This document shows positions 7,418 through 16,249 of a stretch of 64,000 nucleotides of DNA, piece by piece; the stretch's first letter is position 1; each line of letters starts with the position of its first letter. This stretch comes from Domibacillus tundrae. GTDB lineage: Bacteria; Bacillota; Bacilli; Bacillales; Domibacillaceae. The position numbers and the translations under genes were made by a program. The DNA is taken from assembly GCF_000970675.1 (NCBI RefSeq), contig NZ_LAJA01000001.1:434001-498000 (forward strand), in the 5' to 3' direction. A model generated the notes under the pieces. The model saw only the letters and a list, made by a program, of their open reading frames with translations, did no database searches and was not told the DNA's origin.

Positions 7418-8371
7418 TTAAAACAAGGAAGTGCTATGCAGCGGCTGAATTTTTGCAGAGGGATCAATGAATGCTTTTGCATTGTTGACAGCGGTCGGTG
7501 CTTCCCCGAATCCAGTCGCGATCAGTTTCACTTTGCCATCATACGTTGCCACATCACCCGCCGCATATACACCTTCAATGTTTGTTTCCATGCGGGAGTT
7601 AACCACAATCGAATTTTTCTCAATTTCCAGCCCCCAGTTTTTCATTGGACCGAGTGAGGAAATAAATCCATAGTTCACAACGAGATCATCAATTTCCAGT
7701 TTTTCAGTCCGGTCGCCTTTTACTTCTTCAAGCTGAAGATGTTGGCCATCAAATGATACAGGGACAAACGGCGTCATGACATTAACACGCGATTCATGCA
7801 AAAGTTCAACACTATGTTCATGTGCCCGGAATTTGTCGCGGCGGTGAATGATCGTCACGTCTTTTGCCGTATTTTCAAGCATCATTGCCCAGTCTACAGC
7901 TGAGTCGCCTCCGCCAAGGACAGCGACGCGGCGTCCGGCAAACGAGGACAGATCGTTGATGAAATAGTGGACATTGGGTAAAGTGTCTGCGCCGTCAATT
8001 TCCAGGCGGCGCGGCTGAAAAGCGCCATTGCCAGCTGTAATAATGACTGCTTTTGTCTCGTGCTTTCCTTTGTCCGTTTGCAGAAGAATCGTTCCATCCG
8101 GCTGTTTTTCAAGAACTTGAACGGCTTCTTCAAGACAAAGTTCAACCGGAAACCGATTCATTTGCTCGACGAGCCGGTCGACGAGCTCTTGGGCGCGAAC
8201 AGCAGGAAAACCTGCTACATCATAAATAAATTTCTCCGGGTACAGAGCGGACAACTGGCCGCCCGGCTGCGGCAGGCTTTCAATGATTTTTACGGAGGAG
8301 CCGCGCATACCTGCATAAAAAGCGGCAAACAAGCCGGTTGGACCCGCACCAATAATCGTAATGTCTGTCAC
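7418..8371 (-). CDS. yumC: Ferredoxin/flavodoxin-NADP(+) reductase, thioredoxin-reductase type
   Basis: This 317-residue FAD enzyme of the YumC family transfers electrons between NADPH and ferredoxin or flavodoxin. The FAD-binding motif is at residues 7-16 ([10 protein letters not shown]). [21 protein letters not shown] is the family signature. The NADPH-binding [10 protein letters not shown] lies near residue 152 and the second FAD motif [12 protein letters not shown] near 268. The CxxC redox pair of true thioredoxin reductases is absent, as expected for this family. A GTG start at 8371 follows AAGGGGGATTTTGA on the minus strand. It is divergent from the NADH dehydrogenase gene at 8653, as in B. 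subtilis yumC/yumB. Confidence 0.92.
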   Translation of the reverse strand: MTDITIIGAGPTGLFAAFYAGMRGSSVKIIESLPQPGGQLSALYPEKFIYDVAGFPAVRAQELVDRLVEQMNRFPVELCLEEAVQVLEKQPDGTILLQTDKGKHETKAVIITAGNGAFQPRRLEIDGADTLPNVHYFINDLSSFAGRRVAVLGGGDSAVDWAMMLENTAKDVTIIHRRDKFRAHEHSVELLHESRVNVMTPFVPVSFDGQHLQLEEVKGDRTEKLEIDDLVVNYGFISSLGPMKNWGLEIEKNSIVVNSRMETNIEGVYAAGDVATYDGKVKLIATGFGEAPTAVNNAKAFIDPSAKIQPLHSTSLF

Positions 8372-8412
8372 TCAAAATCCCCCTTTTTTTAAACCTGTAT
8401 AAAGCAGGTCAT

Positions 8413-8443
8413 AAAGACGATGTATAAGCCGTCTTTTTTTTTT
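8413..8443 (+). terminator. Hairpin with T-run in the yumC/yumB intergenic region
   Basis: AAAGACG and CGTCTTT pair across a 10-base loop and are followed by seven further T residues. It lies upstream of yumC and upstream of the yumB promoter, where no plus-strand gene ends, so it may be a relic terminator or insulate yumB from antisense transcription. Confidence 0.35.
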
Positions 8444-8507
8444 ATCATTTCTTATTTTACAGAATTCATGAAGGGAAGTCTCATTTGAAATTTCTTGTTG
8501 AAATAAC

Positions 8508-8536
8508 TTGAAAAAAGGACCGAAAACGTCTATGAT
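8508..8536 (+). promoter_or_regulatory. Strong sigma-A promoter for the NADH dehydrogenase gene
   Basis: TTGAAA at 8508-8513, a 17-base spacer, and TATGAT at 8531-8536, close to consensus. The resulting leader of about 110 bases includes TTGTGCACATTGTTACC and TTTTGTGACA. These look somewhat like redox-regulator half-sites but lack dyad symmetry. Confidence 0.75.
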
Positions 8537-8652
8537 AAAGCTAGTTGTGCACATTGTTACCATTTTGTGACATAGTAAAGGGTGTTTTTTTACAATCATA
8601 CGTGAAGAGTATCACATTCTTTGCGAGAATATTTTAATAGAGGTGGATAAAG

Positions 8653-9876
8653 ATGACAGTGAGAAAGCCGAAAATTGTAGTATTGGGCGCCGGTTATGGC
8701 GGTCTTGTTACTGTAACACGTCTTCAAAAAGCATTATCAGTAGACGAAGCGAATATTGTGCTTATCAACAAAAATGATTACCACTATGAAACAACGTGGC
8801 TTCATGAAGCATCAGCAGGCACGATGCACCACGATCGCGTACGCTACGATGTTGATGCAGTCATCAACCGCAGCAAAGTAGAATTTATCCGTGCGGAAGT
8901 ACAGGATATTAAACCTGAAGAAAAGAAAGTTATTTTAAATACAGGCGAAGTTGATTACGATTACCTCGTTGTCGCACTTGGCGGCGAGTCTGAAACATTT
9001 GGCATTGAAGGATTAAAAGAACACGCTTTCACGATTTCGAACGTAAACACTTCTCGTCAATTGCGTGATCATATTGAATTCCAATTTGCGACATATGCAA
9101 ACGAAGAAGAGAAAAAAGACGAGCGTCTGACATTTGTCGTCGGCGGTGCCGGTTTTACAGGCATCGAATTCCTTGGTGAGCTTGCAAACCGAGTTCCTGA
9201 ACTTTGCAAAGAATACGATATCGACTATTCAAAAGTACGCATCTACTGCGTAGAGGCAGCGCCGATGGTTCTTCCGGGCTTTGACCCTGAGCTTGTCAAA
9301 TACGCCGTTGCCCAGCTTGAGAAAAAAGGCGTTGAGTTTAAAATCGGTACACCGATTAAAGGTGCAACAGAAACAGGTATCATCGTCGCAAAAGGCGAAG
9401 ATGAAACAGAAGAAATTAAAGCTGGCACAGTCGTATGGGCAGCAGGTGTCCGCGGCAGCAGCATTATCGAAAAATCAGGCATTGAAAACATGCGTGCGCG
9501 CGTGAAAGTCAATCCGGATCTTCGTGCGCCAAACCAGGAAGACATTTTCGTTCTAGGCGACTGCTCATTGATCATCAATGAAGAAATTAACCGTCCGTAC
9601 CCGCCAACAGCACAAATTGCGATGCAGCAAGGTGAAACAGTTGCACGTAACCTTGTGAAATTGGTGAAAGGGGAGACAGGTCTCGAAACGTTCACTCCTC
9701 ATCTTAAAGGAACAGTTTGTTCACTTGGTGACGACGATGCAATTGGCGTTGTATTCGATAAAAAATTAACGGGTACAAAAGCGTCATTCATGAAGAAAAT
9801 GATTGACAACCGTGCGCTCTTCATGATCGGCGGCCCTTCACTCGTCTTGAAAAAAGGGAAATTCAACATCCTGTAA
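8653..9876 (+). CDS. yumB: Type II NADH dehydrogenase-like flavoprotein (YumB)
   Basis: This 407-residue NDH-2 family flavoprotein oxidises NADH and passes electrons to menaquinone at the inner membrane face without pumping protons. The FAD-binding motif is at 8-18 ([11 protein letters not shown]), the NADH-binding motif near 162-172 ([12 protein letters not shown]), and the FAD motif VLGDCS near 302. The C-terminal amphipathic region (about 370-407) would bind the membrane. Length and position next to yumC match B. subtilis YumB rather than Ndh/YjlD. GAGGTGG lies before the ATG. The men genes further along would supply its quinone acceptor. Confidence 0.9.
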   Translation: MTVRKPKIVVLGAGYGGLVTVTRLQKALSVDEANIVLINKNDYHYETTWLHEASAGTMHHDRVRYDVDAVINRSKVEFIRAEVQDIKPEEKKVILNTGEVDYDYLVVALGGESETFGIEGLKEHAFTISNVNTSRQLRDHIEFQFATYANEEEKKDERLTFVVGGAGFTGIEFLGELANRVPELCKEYDIDYSKVRIYCVEAAPMVLPGFDPELVKYAVAQLEKKGVEFKIGTPIKGATETGIIVAKGEDETEEIKAGTVVWAAGVRGSSIIEKSGIENMRARVKVNPDLRAPNQEDIFVLGDCSLIINEEINRPYPPTAQIAMQQGETVARNLVKLVKGETGLETFTPHLKGTVCSLGDDDAIGVVFDKKLTGTKASFMKKMIDNRALFMIGGPSLVLKKGKFNIL

Positions 9877-9883
9877 AAAATCA

Positions 9884-9914
9884 GAAGGGCCTCTTTTCGA
9901 AGAGGTCCTTTTTT
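9884..9914 (+). terminator. Terminator after yumB
   Basis: AAGGGCCTCTT-TTCG-AAGAGGTCCTTTTTT: a stem with G-T/C pairing, a UUCG tetraloop and a T-run. The Nudix gene begins only 24 bases downstream. Confidence 0.8.
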
Positions 9915-9937
9915 GATTGGCAGAAAGGAAGCATTTT

Positions 9938-10417
9938 ATGAAGAGGGGAAAAGTGTGGCTCGCGGCGGCTGGTGTTGTGATTGACAGCAGCGGGCGCTGG
10001 CTTGTCGTGAAAAAATCATATGGCGGGTTAAAAGGGCAATGGTCGCTGCCAGCCGGTTTTGTGGATGCGGGGGAGACGGCGGACGAAGCTGCTGTTCGGG
10101 AAGTAAAAGAAGAAACCGGCATTGAAGCATCTGTATGTGGCGTCGCTGGCATCCGGTCAGGTGTCATCCAAAACGATGTGAGTGACACGATGATTATTTT
10201 TCATATGACACTCAATGAAGAAAAAGAACCGGAAGCGAACGCGGGAGAGCTGCTTGACGCACAGTGGATGAGGACGGATGAGCTTGAAAAAAGTGTAGAT
10301 ACATCGATTCTTCTTCGCAGCATTATTCAGCTGTTTGAAAAGGCGGGACTTGCCTGCCAGGACATTCCAGATCCAGGTCCGCAATTTGGCTACACGTCCT
10401 ATCGGTTTTTTATTTGA
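9938..10417 (+). CDS. Nudix hydrolase
   Basis: This 159-residue Nudix protein contains the complete Nudix box GX5EX7REUXEEXGU at residues 40-62 (GFVDAGE, then REVKEETGI), so it should bind Mg2+ and cleave a nucleoside diphosphate linked to another moiety. The substrate cannot be told. ATG at 9938 is chosen because AGAAAGGAAG lies at good spacing, while an in-frame TTG at 9917 sits inside the yumB terminator. It probably shares some read-through from yumB. A house-cleaning role for oxidised nucleotides or NADH-type dinucleotides is plausible given its neighbour but unproven. Confidence 0.88.
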   Translation: MKRGKVWLAAAGVVIDSSGRWLVVKKSYGGLKGQWSLPAGFVDAGETADEAAVREVKEETGIEASVCGVAGIRSGVIQNDVSDTMIIFHMTLNEEKEPEANAGELLDAQWMRTDELEKSVDTSILLRSIIQLFEKAGLACQDIPDPGPQFGYTSYRFFI

Positions 10418-10419
10418 GA

Positions 10420-10563
10420 TTGAGAATTTATCAGAAAATTAAGATAATAATAAAAATAAACAAAAATGGTTATACTATGATGGGAAAGTTTATTTCCTTT
10501 TAAATAAGGAAATACCTTTATAAAGCATCGGATACGTATCCCCCTCGTATCCGGTGTTTTTTT
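10420..10563 (+). ncRNA. Possible short transcript or leader with its own promoter and terminator
   Basis: Right after the Nudix stop there is TTGAGA (10420-10425), a 17-base spacer and GATAAT (10443-10448). A second TATACT/TATGAT-like pair lies near 10472. The only thing downstream before the next promoter is a GC-rich terminator (10526-10563). A transcript of about 105 nt would contain a TTATTTCC/GGAAATAA hairpin and no convincing frame. It could be a small RNA or simply the terminator of the Nudix gene behind a fortuitous promoter. Confidence 0.3.
10526..10563 (+). terminator. Intrinsic terminator upstream of yuiB
   Basis: CATCGGATACG and CGTATCCGGTG form an 11-bp stem followed by seven T residues. 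Confidence 0.85.
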
Positions 10564-10564
10564 A

Positions 10565-10615
10565 GGCCCGTAAGGTGCAGGTCACAAAGCATTGCAGCAG
10601 GACGCTGTGTTCCAG
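10565..10615. repeat. Partial copy of a Bacillus-type intergenic repeat
   Basis: This stretch contains GCAGGTCACAAAGC at 10577-10590, nearly identical to GCAGGTCACAAAAGC inside the longer repeat at 40835-40980. It is preceded by AGGCCCGTAAGG, resembling GAGGCCCACAGG there. It looks like a shortened member of the same family. Confidence 0.4.
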
Positions 10616-10656
10616 CCTTTGAACCTTTATACGTTTTATTGTCACATTTTCACTCA

Positions 10657-10685
10657 TTGACCTTTTAAAGCGTGTTCAGTACACT
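10657..10685 (+). promoter_or_regulatory. Sigma-A promoter for yuiB
   Basis: TTGACC at 10657-10662, a 17-base spacer, and TACACT at 10680-10685, 31 bases before the start codon. Confidence 0.65.
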
Positions 10686-10715
10686 TATAAGTATACAATT
10701 AGGGGGAATCGCTTC

Positions 10716-11033
10716 ATGCACATCGCAACTGTACTCGTGTCAGCGCTGCTCTTTTTCGTGCTGTTTTTCGGCATCGGATTTATATTAAACATGCTGCTGC
10801 GGATGACGTGGATTATGGCTTTTGTTTATCCACTCGTCACCATTGCTATTGTAGACGGCATTAGTTCATTTGACTATTTATTCAACGCAGGAGAATCATT
10901 TCGTATTCTCGGTGATCGAATCACAGGTTTGCAGCCAGTAGACATTACGATTCTGCTGTGCGGTTTACTAGGCGCCGTTGCGAGCGGATTCGTTATGCGC
11001 CTGCTGCGCGCAAAAGGCTATCAAATGTTTTAA
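10716..11033 (+). CDS. yuiB: YuiB family small membrane protein
   Basis: This 105-residue integral membrane protein has three predicted helices: residues about 3-25, 32-50 and 80-98. The segment FFGIGFILNMLLRMTW and the C-terminal RAKGYQMF match the Bacillus YuiB family. The function is unknown. GGGGGAATC precedes the ATG. In B. subtilis yuiB is part of the yui cluster that also includes the leucyl aminopeptidase and yuiF genes found just downstream here, so the block is syntenic. It appears monocistronic, with its own promoter and terminator. Confidence 0.85.
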   Translation: MHIATVLVSALLFFVLFFGIGFILNMLLRMTWIMAFVYPLVTIAIVDGISSFDYLFNAGESFRILGDRITGLQPVDITILLCGLLGAVASGFVMRLLRAKGYQMF

Positions 11034-11065
11034 CAAAACGACCTGCTCAAGGTCGTTTTATTTTT
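11034..11065. terminator. Terminator between yuiB and the convergent cobalamin-binding-like gene
   Basis: AAAACGACCT and AGGTCGTTTT form a 10-bp stem with a 5-base loop and a T-rich tail. The A-run on the left may serve the opposite gene. Confidence 0.8.
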
Positions 11066-11783
11066 TGTTTAATAATTGATCCAGTTTCTCAAGACCTTTC
11101 AGCAGATTTGGTGAAGGCCGGCAAAAATCTTTTTCCTCCATCACAAAAATGGGTGTTTCATCATAACCTGGTCTCTTTTTTACGACATCTGTATTCACTT
11201 TCTCCGTCATGACTCCAACCCACGCCAGCAAAATAATATCGGGCTGTTTTTCCAATACCATTTCCCAATCTGTTTGCACGCTTGGCTCAGGATAATCTGA
11301 AAATATATTGATTCCGCCGCATAGCATGCTTATTTCAGTCAGCCAGTTTGCGCCTCCCGGAGTAAACAAGGGCTTGGGCCACCATTCCCAGTAAAGACGC
11401 GTACGGTCTGCCCATTCCCGCGACCTGTATGATTGGAGCGAGCGTATCCACCTGCTTCGGGCATCTTTTCCATCTATCCCGCATGCCCCGGCAATTTGCT
11501 CAATTGACACACCAATATCATTAAGTGAATGCGGATTGGTTACAATATGCGGAATGCCAAGCCGTTCTAGAGACTCCACATTTTTCTCCATTCCCGGTAC
11601 GCTGAGTGATGCCAGCACGATGTCGGGGTTAAGACTAGCCAGCTTGTCCATATCAATGGATAAATCAGACCCAAGCCTTATCCGGTCTAAGTCGGAAAAG
11701 TCATCTACACCAACAATCTGATTCTCGATTCCAAGATATTCACACACTTCCGTATTGCTTGGGCAAATCGATACAATCCTCAT
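11058..11783 (-). CDS. Cytosolic periplasmic-binding-fold protein (BtuF/cobalamin-binding type)
   Basis: This protein has the PBP2 fold of helical-backbone (BtuF/FhuD, COG0614) binding proteins: RIVSICPSNTEVCEYLG at the N-terminus, VGVDDFSDL, LNPDIVLA, and a C-terminal lobe with QPDIILLAWVG. It lacks any signal peptide or lipobox, so it is cytoplasmic and not a classical transporter component. Such stand-alone members are often annotated cobalamin-binding protein, but the ligand is unknown. Start: the second ATG (11783) is preferred because AGGAG lies seven bases upstream; an ATG at 11801 overlaps that site. It is divergent from the aminopeptidase gene. Confidence 0.7.
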   Translation of the reverse strand: MRIVSICPSNTEVCEYLGIENQIVGVDDFSDLDRIRLGSDLSIDMDKLASLNPDIVLASLSVPGMEKNVESLERLGIPHIVTNPHSLNDIGVSIEQIAGACGIDGKDARSRWIRSLQSYRSREWADRTRLYWEWWPKPLFTPGGANWLTEISMLCGGINIFSDYPEPSVQTDWEMVLEKQPDIILLAWVGVMTEKVNTDVVKKRPGYDETPIFVMEEKDFCRPSPNLLKGLEKLDQLLNKK

Positions 11784-11833
11784 CACAACACTCCTGTCCA
11801 TTTTCCACTATAATAACATGTGAGGTGATGAAG

Positions 11834-13303
11834 ATGTTTACAATCAAAAAAGAACCATTCATAAAAACAAAAGCGGATGCGCTGCTCATCGGGCTGTATG
11901 ACAAACCATTGAAATTTGAAGGAGTATTACAGCCGCTCGATGACGCTTTTTCAGGACAGCTGACGGAACTTGTGAAAAATGGTGATCTTTCCGCGAAGAA
12001 AGAAAACACGTCCGTTATTCCTGCACTTGGCCACATTACGGCAAAGCGGATTGTCACCGCAGGACTTGGCAAGGAAAAAGAAGCGGACTTTCATGCGATC
12101 CATAAAGCGGTTAAAAAAGCCGCTAAACAGTCAAAGCAGTACGGACTGGAATCAATCGCCGTTGTACTCGATTCATTCGTAACCGAAAACATAACAGCTG
12201 TTGAAGCGGCGGAAGCCCTAACCGAAGCGTTCTTTATGGCGCATTTTGAGTATACAGGCTACCGGACCCCGGGGAATGAGCCGGAAAAACAATTAAAAAC
12301 AATTGATGTGTATACAGAAGGAGATTCGGTGGAAATAAAAGCGGCGTGTAAGGTAGGAAAAACGATGGCTGATGGAACAAATACCGCCATCCGCTTAACC
12401 GCGACGCCGCCAAATATGATGACAGCAGCAGATCTCGCGCTACATGCAAAAAAACTGGCCGATCAATATGGTTTTGAGCTTGAGGTACTGGAACGCGCGG
12501 ACATGGAGAAAATCGGCATGGGCGCTTTTTTAGCGGTAGCCCAAGGATCGGTGGAACCGCCAAAAATGATCACACTCAAATACAACCCAGCAGATTCATG
12601 GGAAGACGTGCTTACCTTTGTCGGAAAAGGTATTACCTTTGATACAGGCGGCTATTCCATTAAGCCGAAAGACGGCATTGTCGGCATGAAAACAGATATG
12701 GGCGGAGCAGCTGCTGTACTTGGCGCGATGGAAATTATCGGTGAGCTGCAGCCGGACCGTCCGGTGATGGCAGTCATTCCGGCAACAGATAATGTGATCA
12801 GCGCAAACGCATTTAAACCTGACGACGTCATTACATCATTGTCCGGCAAAACGATTGAAGTAAAAAACACCGATGCAGAAGGCAGGCTCGTTCTGGCAGA
12901 TGCGATCACGTATGCCAAACAGCAGCGTGCCGGAAAAATTGTGGACGTAGCCACGCTGACTGGCGGAGTTGTGATTGCGCTTGGCAAAGATAAAACAGGA
13001 GCTATGACAAACAATGAGCCGTTTTTTGAAGAGGTGCTGGAAGCCTCTCATGAAGCAGGGGAAATGATTTGGCAGCTGCCGCTTACAGAATACGATAAAA
13101 AACGCATTCGAAGCAGTGATGTGGCGGATTTGAATAATTCACCGGGGCGTGATGGACACGCCATTATGGGCGGCGGCTTTATCGGTGAATTTGCAGAAAA
13201 TACGCCGTGGGTTCATCTCGATATTGCCGGCAGTGCTGAATTAACACCCGGGGTTATGACACGGACACTGGCGATTTTAGCGCTGTCAGACCAATCTGAA
13301 TAA
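11834..13303 (+). CDS. pepA: Leucyl aminopeptidase (M17 family)
   Basis: This is an M17 cytosolic aminopeptidase of 489 residues that releases N-terminal residues from peptides using two metal ions. The C-terminal catalytic domain carries VGKGITFDTGGYSIKP (about 260-275) and the family signature NTDAEGRLVLADA (about 345-357), with the metal-binding Asp/Glu and catalytic Lys and Arg. The ATG at 11834 is chosen for TGAGGTGATGAAG upstream. Frames extending to 11759 overlap the opposite gene and lack a site. It is the YuiE equivalent, followed by yuiF as in B. subtilis. Confidence 0.92.
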   Translation: MFTIKKEPFIKTKADALLIGLYDKPLKFEGVLQPLDDAFSGQLTELVKNGDLSAKKENTSVIPALGHITAKRIVTAGLGKEKEADFHAIHKAVKKAAKQSKQYGLESIAVVLDSFVTENITAVEAAEALTEAFFMAHFEYTGYRTPGNEPEKQLKTIDVYTEGDSVEIKAACKVGKTMADGTNTAIRLTATPPNMMTAADLALHAKKLADQYGFELEVLERADMEKIGMGAFLAVAQGSVEPPKMITLKYNPADSWEDVLTFVGKGITFDTGGYSIKPKDGIVGMKTDMGGAAAVLGAMEIIGELQPDRPVMAVIPATDNVISANAFKPDDVITSLSGKTIEVKNTDAEGRLVLADAITYAKQQRAGKIVDVATLTGGVVIALGKDKTGAMTNNEPFFEEVLEASHEAGEMIWQLPLTEYDKKRIRSSDVADLNNSPGRDGHAIMGGGFIGEFAENTPWVHLDIAGSAELTPGVMTRTLAILALSDQSE

Positions 13304-13416
13304 TTCGCCTATTTATTTACTGGAAAAGTATATTGACAAGCGGACAGGCAATTTGCTATCTTTTAATCGGTTCTTTAGTGATTTAGCAAATTAAAGTGTT
13401 GGAGGTATAAAAGATA

Positions 13417-14745
13417 ATGAATGCAGTTATAATGGCGGTTCTCATTATGCTCGTCCTCAGCCTGCTCCGTGTCAATGTTGTTTTTTCTCTTATTACAGGA
13501 GCACTTGTTGGTGGACTGATTGGCGGGCTTGGGATGGACGGGACGATTGCCGCGTTTTCAGAAGGCGTAGGCGGCGGTGCAAATGTCGCGCTCAGCTATG
13601 CAATGCTCGGTGGATTTGCCGTGGCAGTATCGAGCACCGGGCTTCCGGAAGCGCTCGTCAATTTTGTGTTGAAGTTTATTGGGGATAAAGAAGAAGCACG
13701 TTCGAAAAAATTGCCGAGAGCACTTATTTTATTTGTCATTTTAATTATGGCGTGTTTTTCGCAAAACGTCGTGCCGGTTCATATCGCGTTTATTCCGCTG
13801 TTAATTCCACCATTGTTGAAAATTATGAACGAGCTGCAGATTGACCGGCGGTTGACGGCATCCGTTTTAACATTCGGTCTCGTCACACCGTATATGCTCC
13901 TGCCAGTTGGTTTTGGACAGATTTTCCATGAAATCGTTGTAACCAATATGGCAGAAAGTGGACTTGAAGTCGCGATGGATCAAGTGCCAAAAGCGATGTT
14001 TCTGCCAGCTGTAGGCATGCTTGTCGGTCTCTTAATCGCTGTATTTTTCTCTTACCGGAAGCCGCGTGACTATGATGAAGTTCAATTAACGGCTTCGGTT
14101 GAAACGAAATCGAACACAACAGATTATACTTCTTCCGGTCTTATCGTGGCGGGCATGGCAATTATTGCTGCACTGGCCGCACAGCTTTGGACTGAATCGA
14201 TGATATTTGGTGCGCTTGCCGGGATTGTAGTCTTATACGTGTTCCGCGCAATCCGCTGGAGTGAGGCAGATCATTTGTTAACGAACGGAATGCGTATGAT
14301 GGCGTTTATTGGATTTGTTATGATTGCCGCATCTGGTTTTGCGAGTGTTATGGGCGAAACAGGCGATGTTGAAACCCTTGTCCAAAATTCAGCAGCGGCA
14401 ATCGGCGGTAATAAAGCGCTCGGTGCGTTATTAATGCTTGTTGTCGGTTTGCTTGTGACAATGGGCATCGGGTCTTCTTTTTCAACTGTTCCGATTATCG
14501 CGACCATTTTCGTTCCGCTTGCGCTTGAGCTTGGCTTCAGTCCGATGGCTGTGATTTCTCTTGTCGGAACAGCAGGTGCTTTAGGGGACGCCGGTTCCCC
14601 AGCTTCAGACAGCACGCTTGGTCCGACATCCGGCTTAAATGCGGACGGGCAGCATGATCATATTTGGGATACTGTTGTCCCGACATTTATTCATTACAAC
14701 ATTCCAGTCATTATTTTTGGCTGGATTGCGGCAATGATTCTATAA
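13417..14745 (+). CDS. yuiF: Na+/H+ antiporter family protein (YuiF-like)
   Basis: This 442-residue polytopic membrane protein has about 11-12 predicted helices and matches the NhaC-like Na+/H+ antiporter family that includes B. subtilis YuiF. The conserved [29 protein letters not shown] and [23 protein letters not shown] segments are typical, the last likely lining the ion path. The substrate has not been shown for YuiF; amino-acid or cation exchange are both conceivable. GGAGGTATAAA precedes the ATG. It lies 110 bp after pepA with no clear terminator between, so co-transcription is possible. Confidence 0.82.
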   Translation: MNAVIMAVLIMLVLSLLRVNVVFSLITGALVGGLIGGLGMDGTIAAFSEGVGGGANVALSYAMLGGFAVAVSSTGLPEALVNFVLKFIGDKEEARSKKLPRALILFVILIMACFSQNVVPVHIAFIPLLIPPLLKIMNELQIDRRLTASVLTFGLVTPYMLLPVGFGQIFHEIVVTNMAESGLEVAMDQVPKAMFLPAVGMLVGLLIAVFFSYRKPRDYDEVQLTASVETKSNTTDYTSSGLIVAGMAIIAALAAQLWTESMIFGALAGIVVLYVFRAIRWSEADHLLTNGMRMMAFIGFVMIAASGFASVMGETGDVETLVQNSAAAIGGNKALGALLMLVVGLLVTMGIGSSFSTVPIIATIFVPLALELGFSPMAVISLVGTAGALGDAGSPASDSTLGPTSGLNADGQHDHIWDTVVPTFIHYNIPVIIFGWIAAMIL

Positions 14746-14747
14746 TG

Positions 14748-14781
14748 AAAAAAGGTGCCTCACACAAATGGGGCACTTTTT
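14748..14781 (+). terminator. Terminator after yuiF
   Basis: AAAAAAGGTGCC pairs with GGGCACTTTTT across a ~10-base loop. The hotdog-protein gene starts 20 bases later. Confidence 0.75.
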
Positions 14782-14800
14782 ATCAAAGGGGGATGACTTC

Positions 14801-15190
14801 ATGGATTTTCAAACAGATAATACCCTCATCGCATCATTGGGTATGGAAATGGTGAAAATAGAGAAAGGAACCGTGGTGATGACGATGCCTGTTGACGAGC
14901 GGACGCGTCAGCCATTCGGTTTCTTACATGGCGGCGCATCGGTGGCACTTGCTGAGACAGCCGCAAGCATTGGATCAGCGGTTTTGATTGACTCTGAAAC
15001 TGAACTCTGTTTCGGTCTTGAGATCAACGCGAATCACTTAAAGTCCAAACGTGAAGGTATTGTCACCGCAACAGCGAGTATTGTCCATCAAGGAAAATCA
15101 ACGCATGTTTGGACCGTTGAGATTAGGGATGAAGACGAAGCGCTCATTTGCCTCTCGCGCTGCACGATTGCGGTCGTAAAGAAAAAATAA
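14801..15190 (+). CDS. Hotdog-fold thioesterase, probable 1,4-dihydroxy-2-naphthoyl-CoA hydrolase
   Basis: This 129-residue PaaI-type hotdog protein has the catalytic segment PFGFLHGGASVALAETAAS (about 41-59), including HGG and the Glu general base. It resembles B. subtilis YuxO, the proposed DHNA-CoA thioesterase of menaquinone synthesis, which also neighbours the mrp operon, as here. The men operon in this window (57-64 kb) has MenB, which makes DHNA-CoA, and menA needs free DHNA, so this enzyme would fill that step. ATG at 14801 has AAAGGGGGATGA upstream. Acyl-CoA specificity is inferred from synteny and family. Confidence 0.75.
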   Translation: MDFQTDNTLIASLGMEMVKIEKGTVVMTMPVDERTRQPFGFLHGGASVALAETAASIGSAVLIDSETELCFGLEINANHLKSKREGIVTATASIVHQGKSTHVWTVEIRDEDEALICLSRCTIAVVKKK

Positions 15191-15240
15191 CGTTTGATCT
15201 TTTTAACAGGCGGGAACACTTTCCAAAAAGGAGTGATTCG

Positions 15241-15606
15241 ATGCCCTGGAGCAAAAATGATTACCCGGATTCGATGAAAAACCTGCCGGGCCATGTTAGA
15301 AACAAAGCGATTGAAATTGCCAATGCGCTGCTTGACGATGGTTATAAAGAAGGACGGTCCATTGCCATTGCGATCGACCGGGCAAGAAGTTCTGAAGGGA
15401 AAAACGATGAAGGGCGACCGCATTATGAAATAAAGCATAAAAATGACCAGTGGATATTGCAAAAAGAAAACGGCAAGCGCGCCATTCTATCCAAAGAAAC
15501 AAAACAATCTCTTTTAAGCGAAGCAAAAGAATATGTAAAAGAGCATGAAGGCATATTAAAAATTTATCAGGAAAATGGCGATAAAGATCACACCTTATAT
15601 GAATAA
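15241..15606 (+). CDS. ydaT: YdaT-like DUF2188 protein
   Basis: This 121-residue protein begins MPWSKNDYPDSMKNLPGHVRNKAIEIAN, a ChaB-like helical N-terminal region typical of B. subtilis YdaT. A DUF2188 beta-rich segment (about 62-100, WILQKENGKRA) follows. YdaT belongs to the general stress (sigma-B) regulon in B. subtilis; no sigma-B promoter is obvious here. The protein is small, charged and cytoplasmic, and its biochemical function is unknown. AAAAGGAGTGATTCG precedes the ATG, 50 bp after the hotdog gene, so the two may be co-transcribed. Confidence 0.75.
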   Translation: MPWSKNDYPDSMKNLPGHVRNKAIEIANALLDDGYKEGRSIAIAIDRARSSEGKNDEGRPHYEIKHKNDQWILQKENGKRAILSKETKQSLLSEAKEYVKEHEGILKIYQENGDKDHTLYE

Positions 15607-15607
15607 G

Positions 15608-15638
15608 AAGAGGCTGTCCGTTTTGGACAGCCTCTTTT
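15608..15638. terminator. Bidirectional terminator between ydaT and mrpG
   Basis: AAGAGGCTGTCC and GGACAGCCTCTTTT form a perfect 12-bp stem with a 4-base loop. It serves both convergent units. Confidence 0.9.
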
Positions 15639-15639
15639 G

Positions 15640-15987
15640 TTACCTATTTTTATCCTTCAAATCATCCCGCACGCTTTGGTCCCACATTTTCACACCGGAA
15701 TTGTACGCAGCACGGCTGATTAAATGGCCGGCAACCGGCGCGGTGATAAAAAAGAAAGCAATTCCGAGCAGCAGGCGGGAACTGAACAGCCCATCTTCCA
15801 CTAAGAAATAAAGAAATGTCGCCAGCAGAATACACATTACGCCAAGGGTAGCACTCTTAGACGCCGCATGGTTGCGTGTATAAACATCCGGCAAGCGAAT
15901 AACACCAAAGGCCGCAATGACGCTTAAAAGCGCTCCTATAAGCAGCAAAGCAGCAATGAGAACCTCACTGATCGCGGTCATGTTCAA
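15640..15987 (-). CDS. mrpG: Na+/H+ antiporter subunit G
   Basis: This 115-residue protein has three hydrophobic helices (about 8-30, 45-65, 70-92) and contains GVIRLPDVYTRNHAASKSATLG, the MnhG/PhaG signature. It is the last gene of the seven-gene Mrp operon, whose products form one hetero-oligomeric membrane complex exchanging cytoplasmic Na+ for external H+. The start overlaps the end of mrpF by 23 bp, indicating translational coupling. The tail after residue 100 is charged (KMWDQSVRDDLKDKNR). It ends at the shared terminator 15608-15638. Confidence 0.93.
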   Translation of the reverse strand: MNMTAISEVLIAALLLIGALLSVIAAFGVIRLPDVYTRNHAASKSATLGVMCILLATFLYFLVEDGLFSSRLLLGIAFFFITAPVAGHLISRAAYNSGVKMWDQSVRDDLKDKNR

Positions 15988-16249
15988 TCACCTTACCCTT
16001 TTCTAAAAACTTCGCAAACGCAACTGTTCCAATAAAAGCCAAAATGCCTATTAGCAAAATAATATCGAGATAGTTGCTTGTACCAAGAAGCATTGAAAGG
16101 ACGGCTGTAATTGAAACAAGATTGACGCCCATTGCATCAAGAGCTACAACACGGTCCGGAACAGTTGGTCCTTTGATCAGACGATAAATTAAGCCAATCA
16201 TAGCAATGGCAAGCAGCAGCAGGGAAATTTGCAAAACCGTTTCAATCAT
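15965..16249 (-). CDS. mrpF: Na+/H+ antiporter subunit F
   Basis: This 94-residue protein has three transmembrane helices and the MrpF/PhaF hallmark GPTVPDRVVALDAMGVNLV between helices 1 and 2. In the Mrp complex this subunit is required for activity and has been linked to Na+ and cholate efflux in B. subtilis. It overlaps mrpE by four bases (ATGA-type junction) and mrpG by 23 bases. The C-terminus is short, charged and cytoplasmic. Confidence 0.93.
   Translation of the reverse strand: MIETVLQISLLLLAIAMIGLIYRLIKGPTVPDRVVALDAMGVNLVSITAVLSMLLGTSNYLDIILLIGILAFIGTVAFAKFLEKGKVIEHDRDQ

Noticed and set aside
8545-8580. TTGTGCACATTG and TTTTGTGACA before yumB as a possible Rex operator
   Set aside because: A Rex site needs TTGTG and CACAA arms eight bases apart as a dyad. 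These elements are not symmetrical at that spacing.
9243-9695. A 150-codon minus-strand frame inside yumB
   Set aside because: Antisense shadow of a conserved flavoprotein gene, without ribosome site or recognisable sequence.
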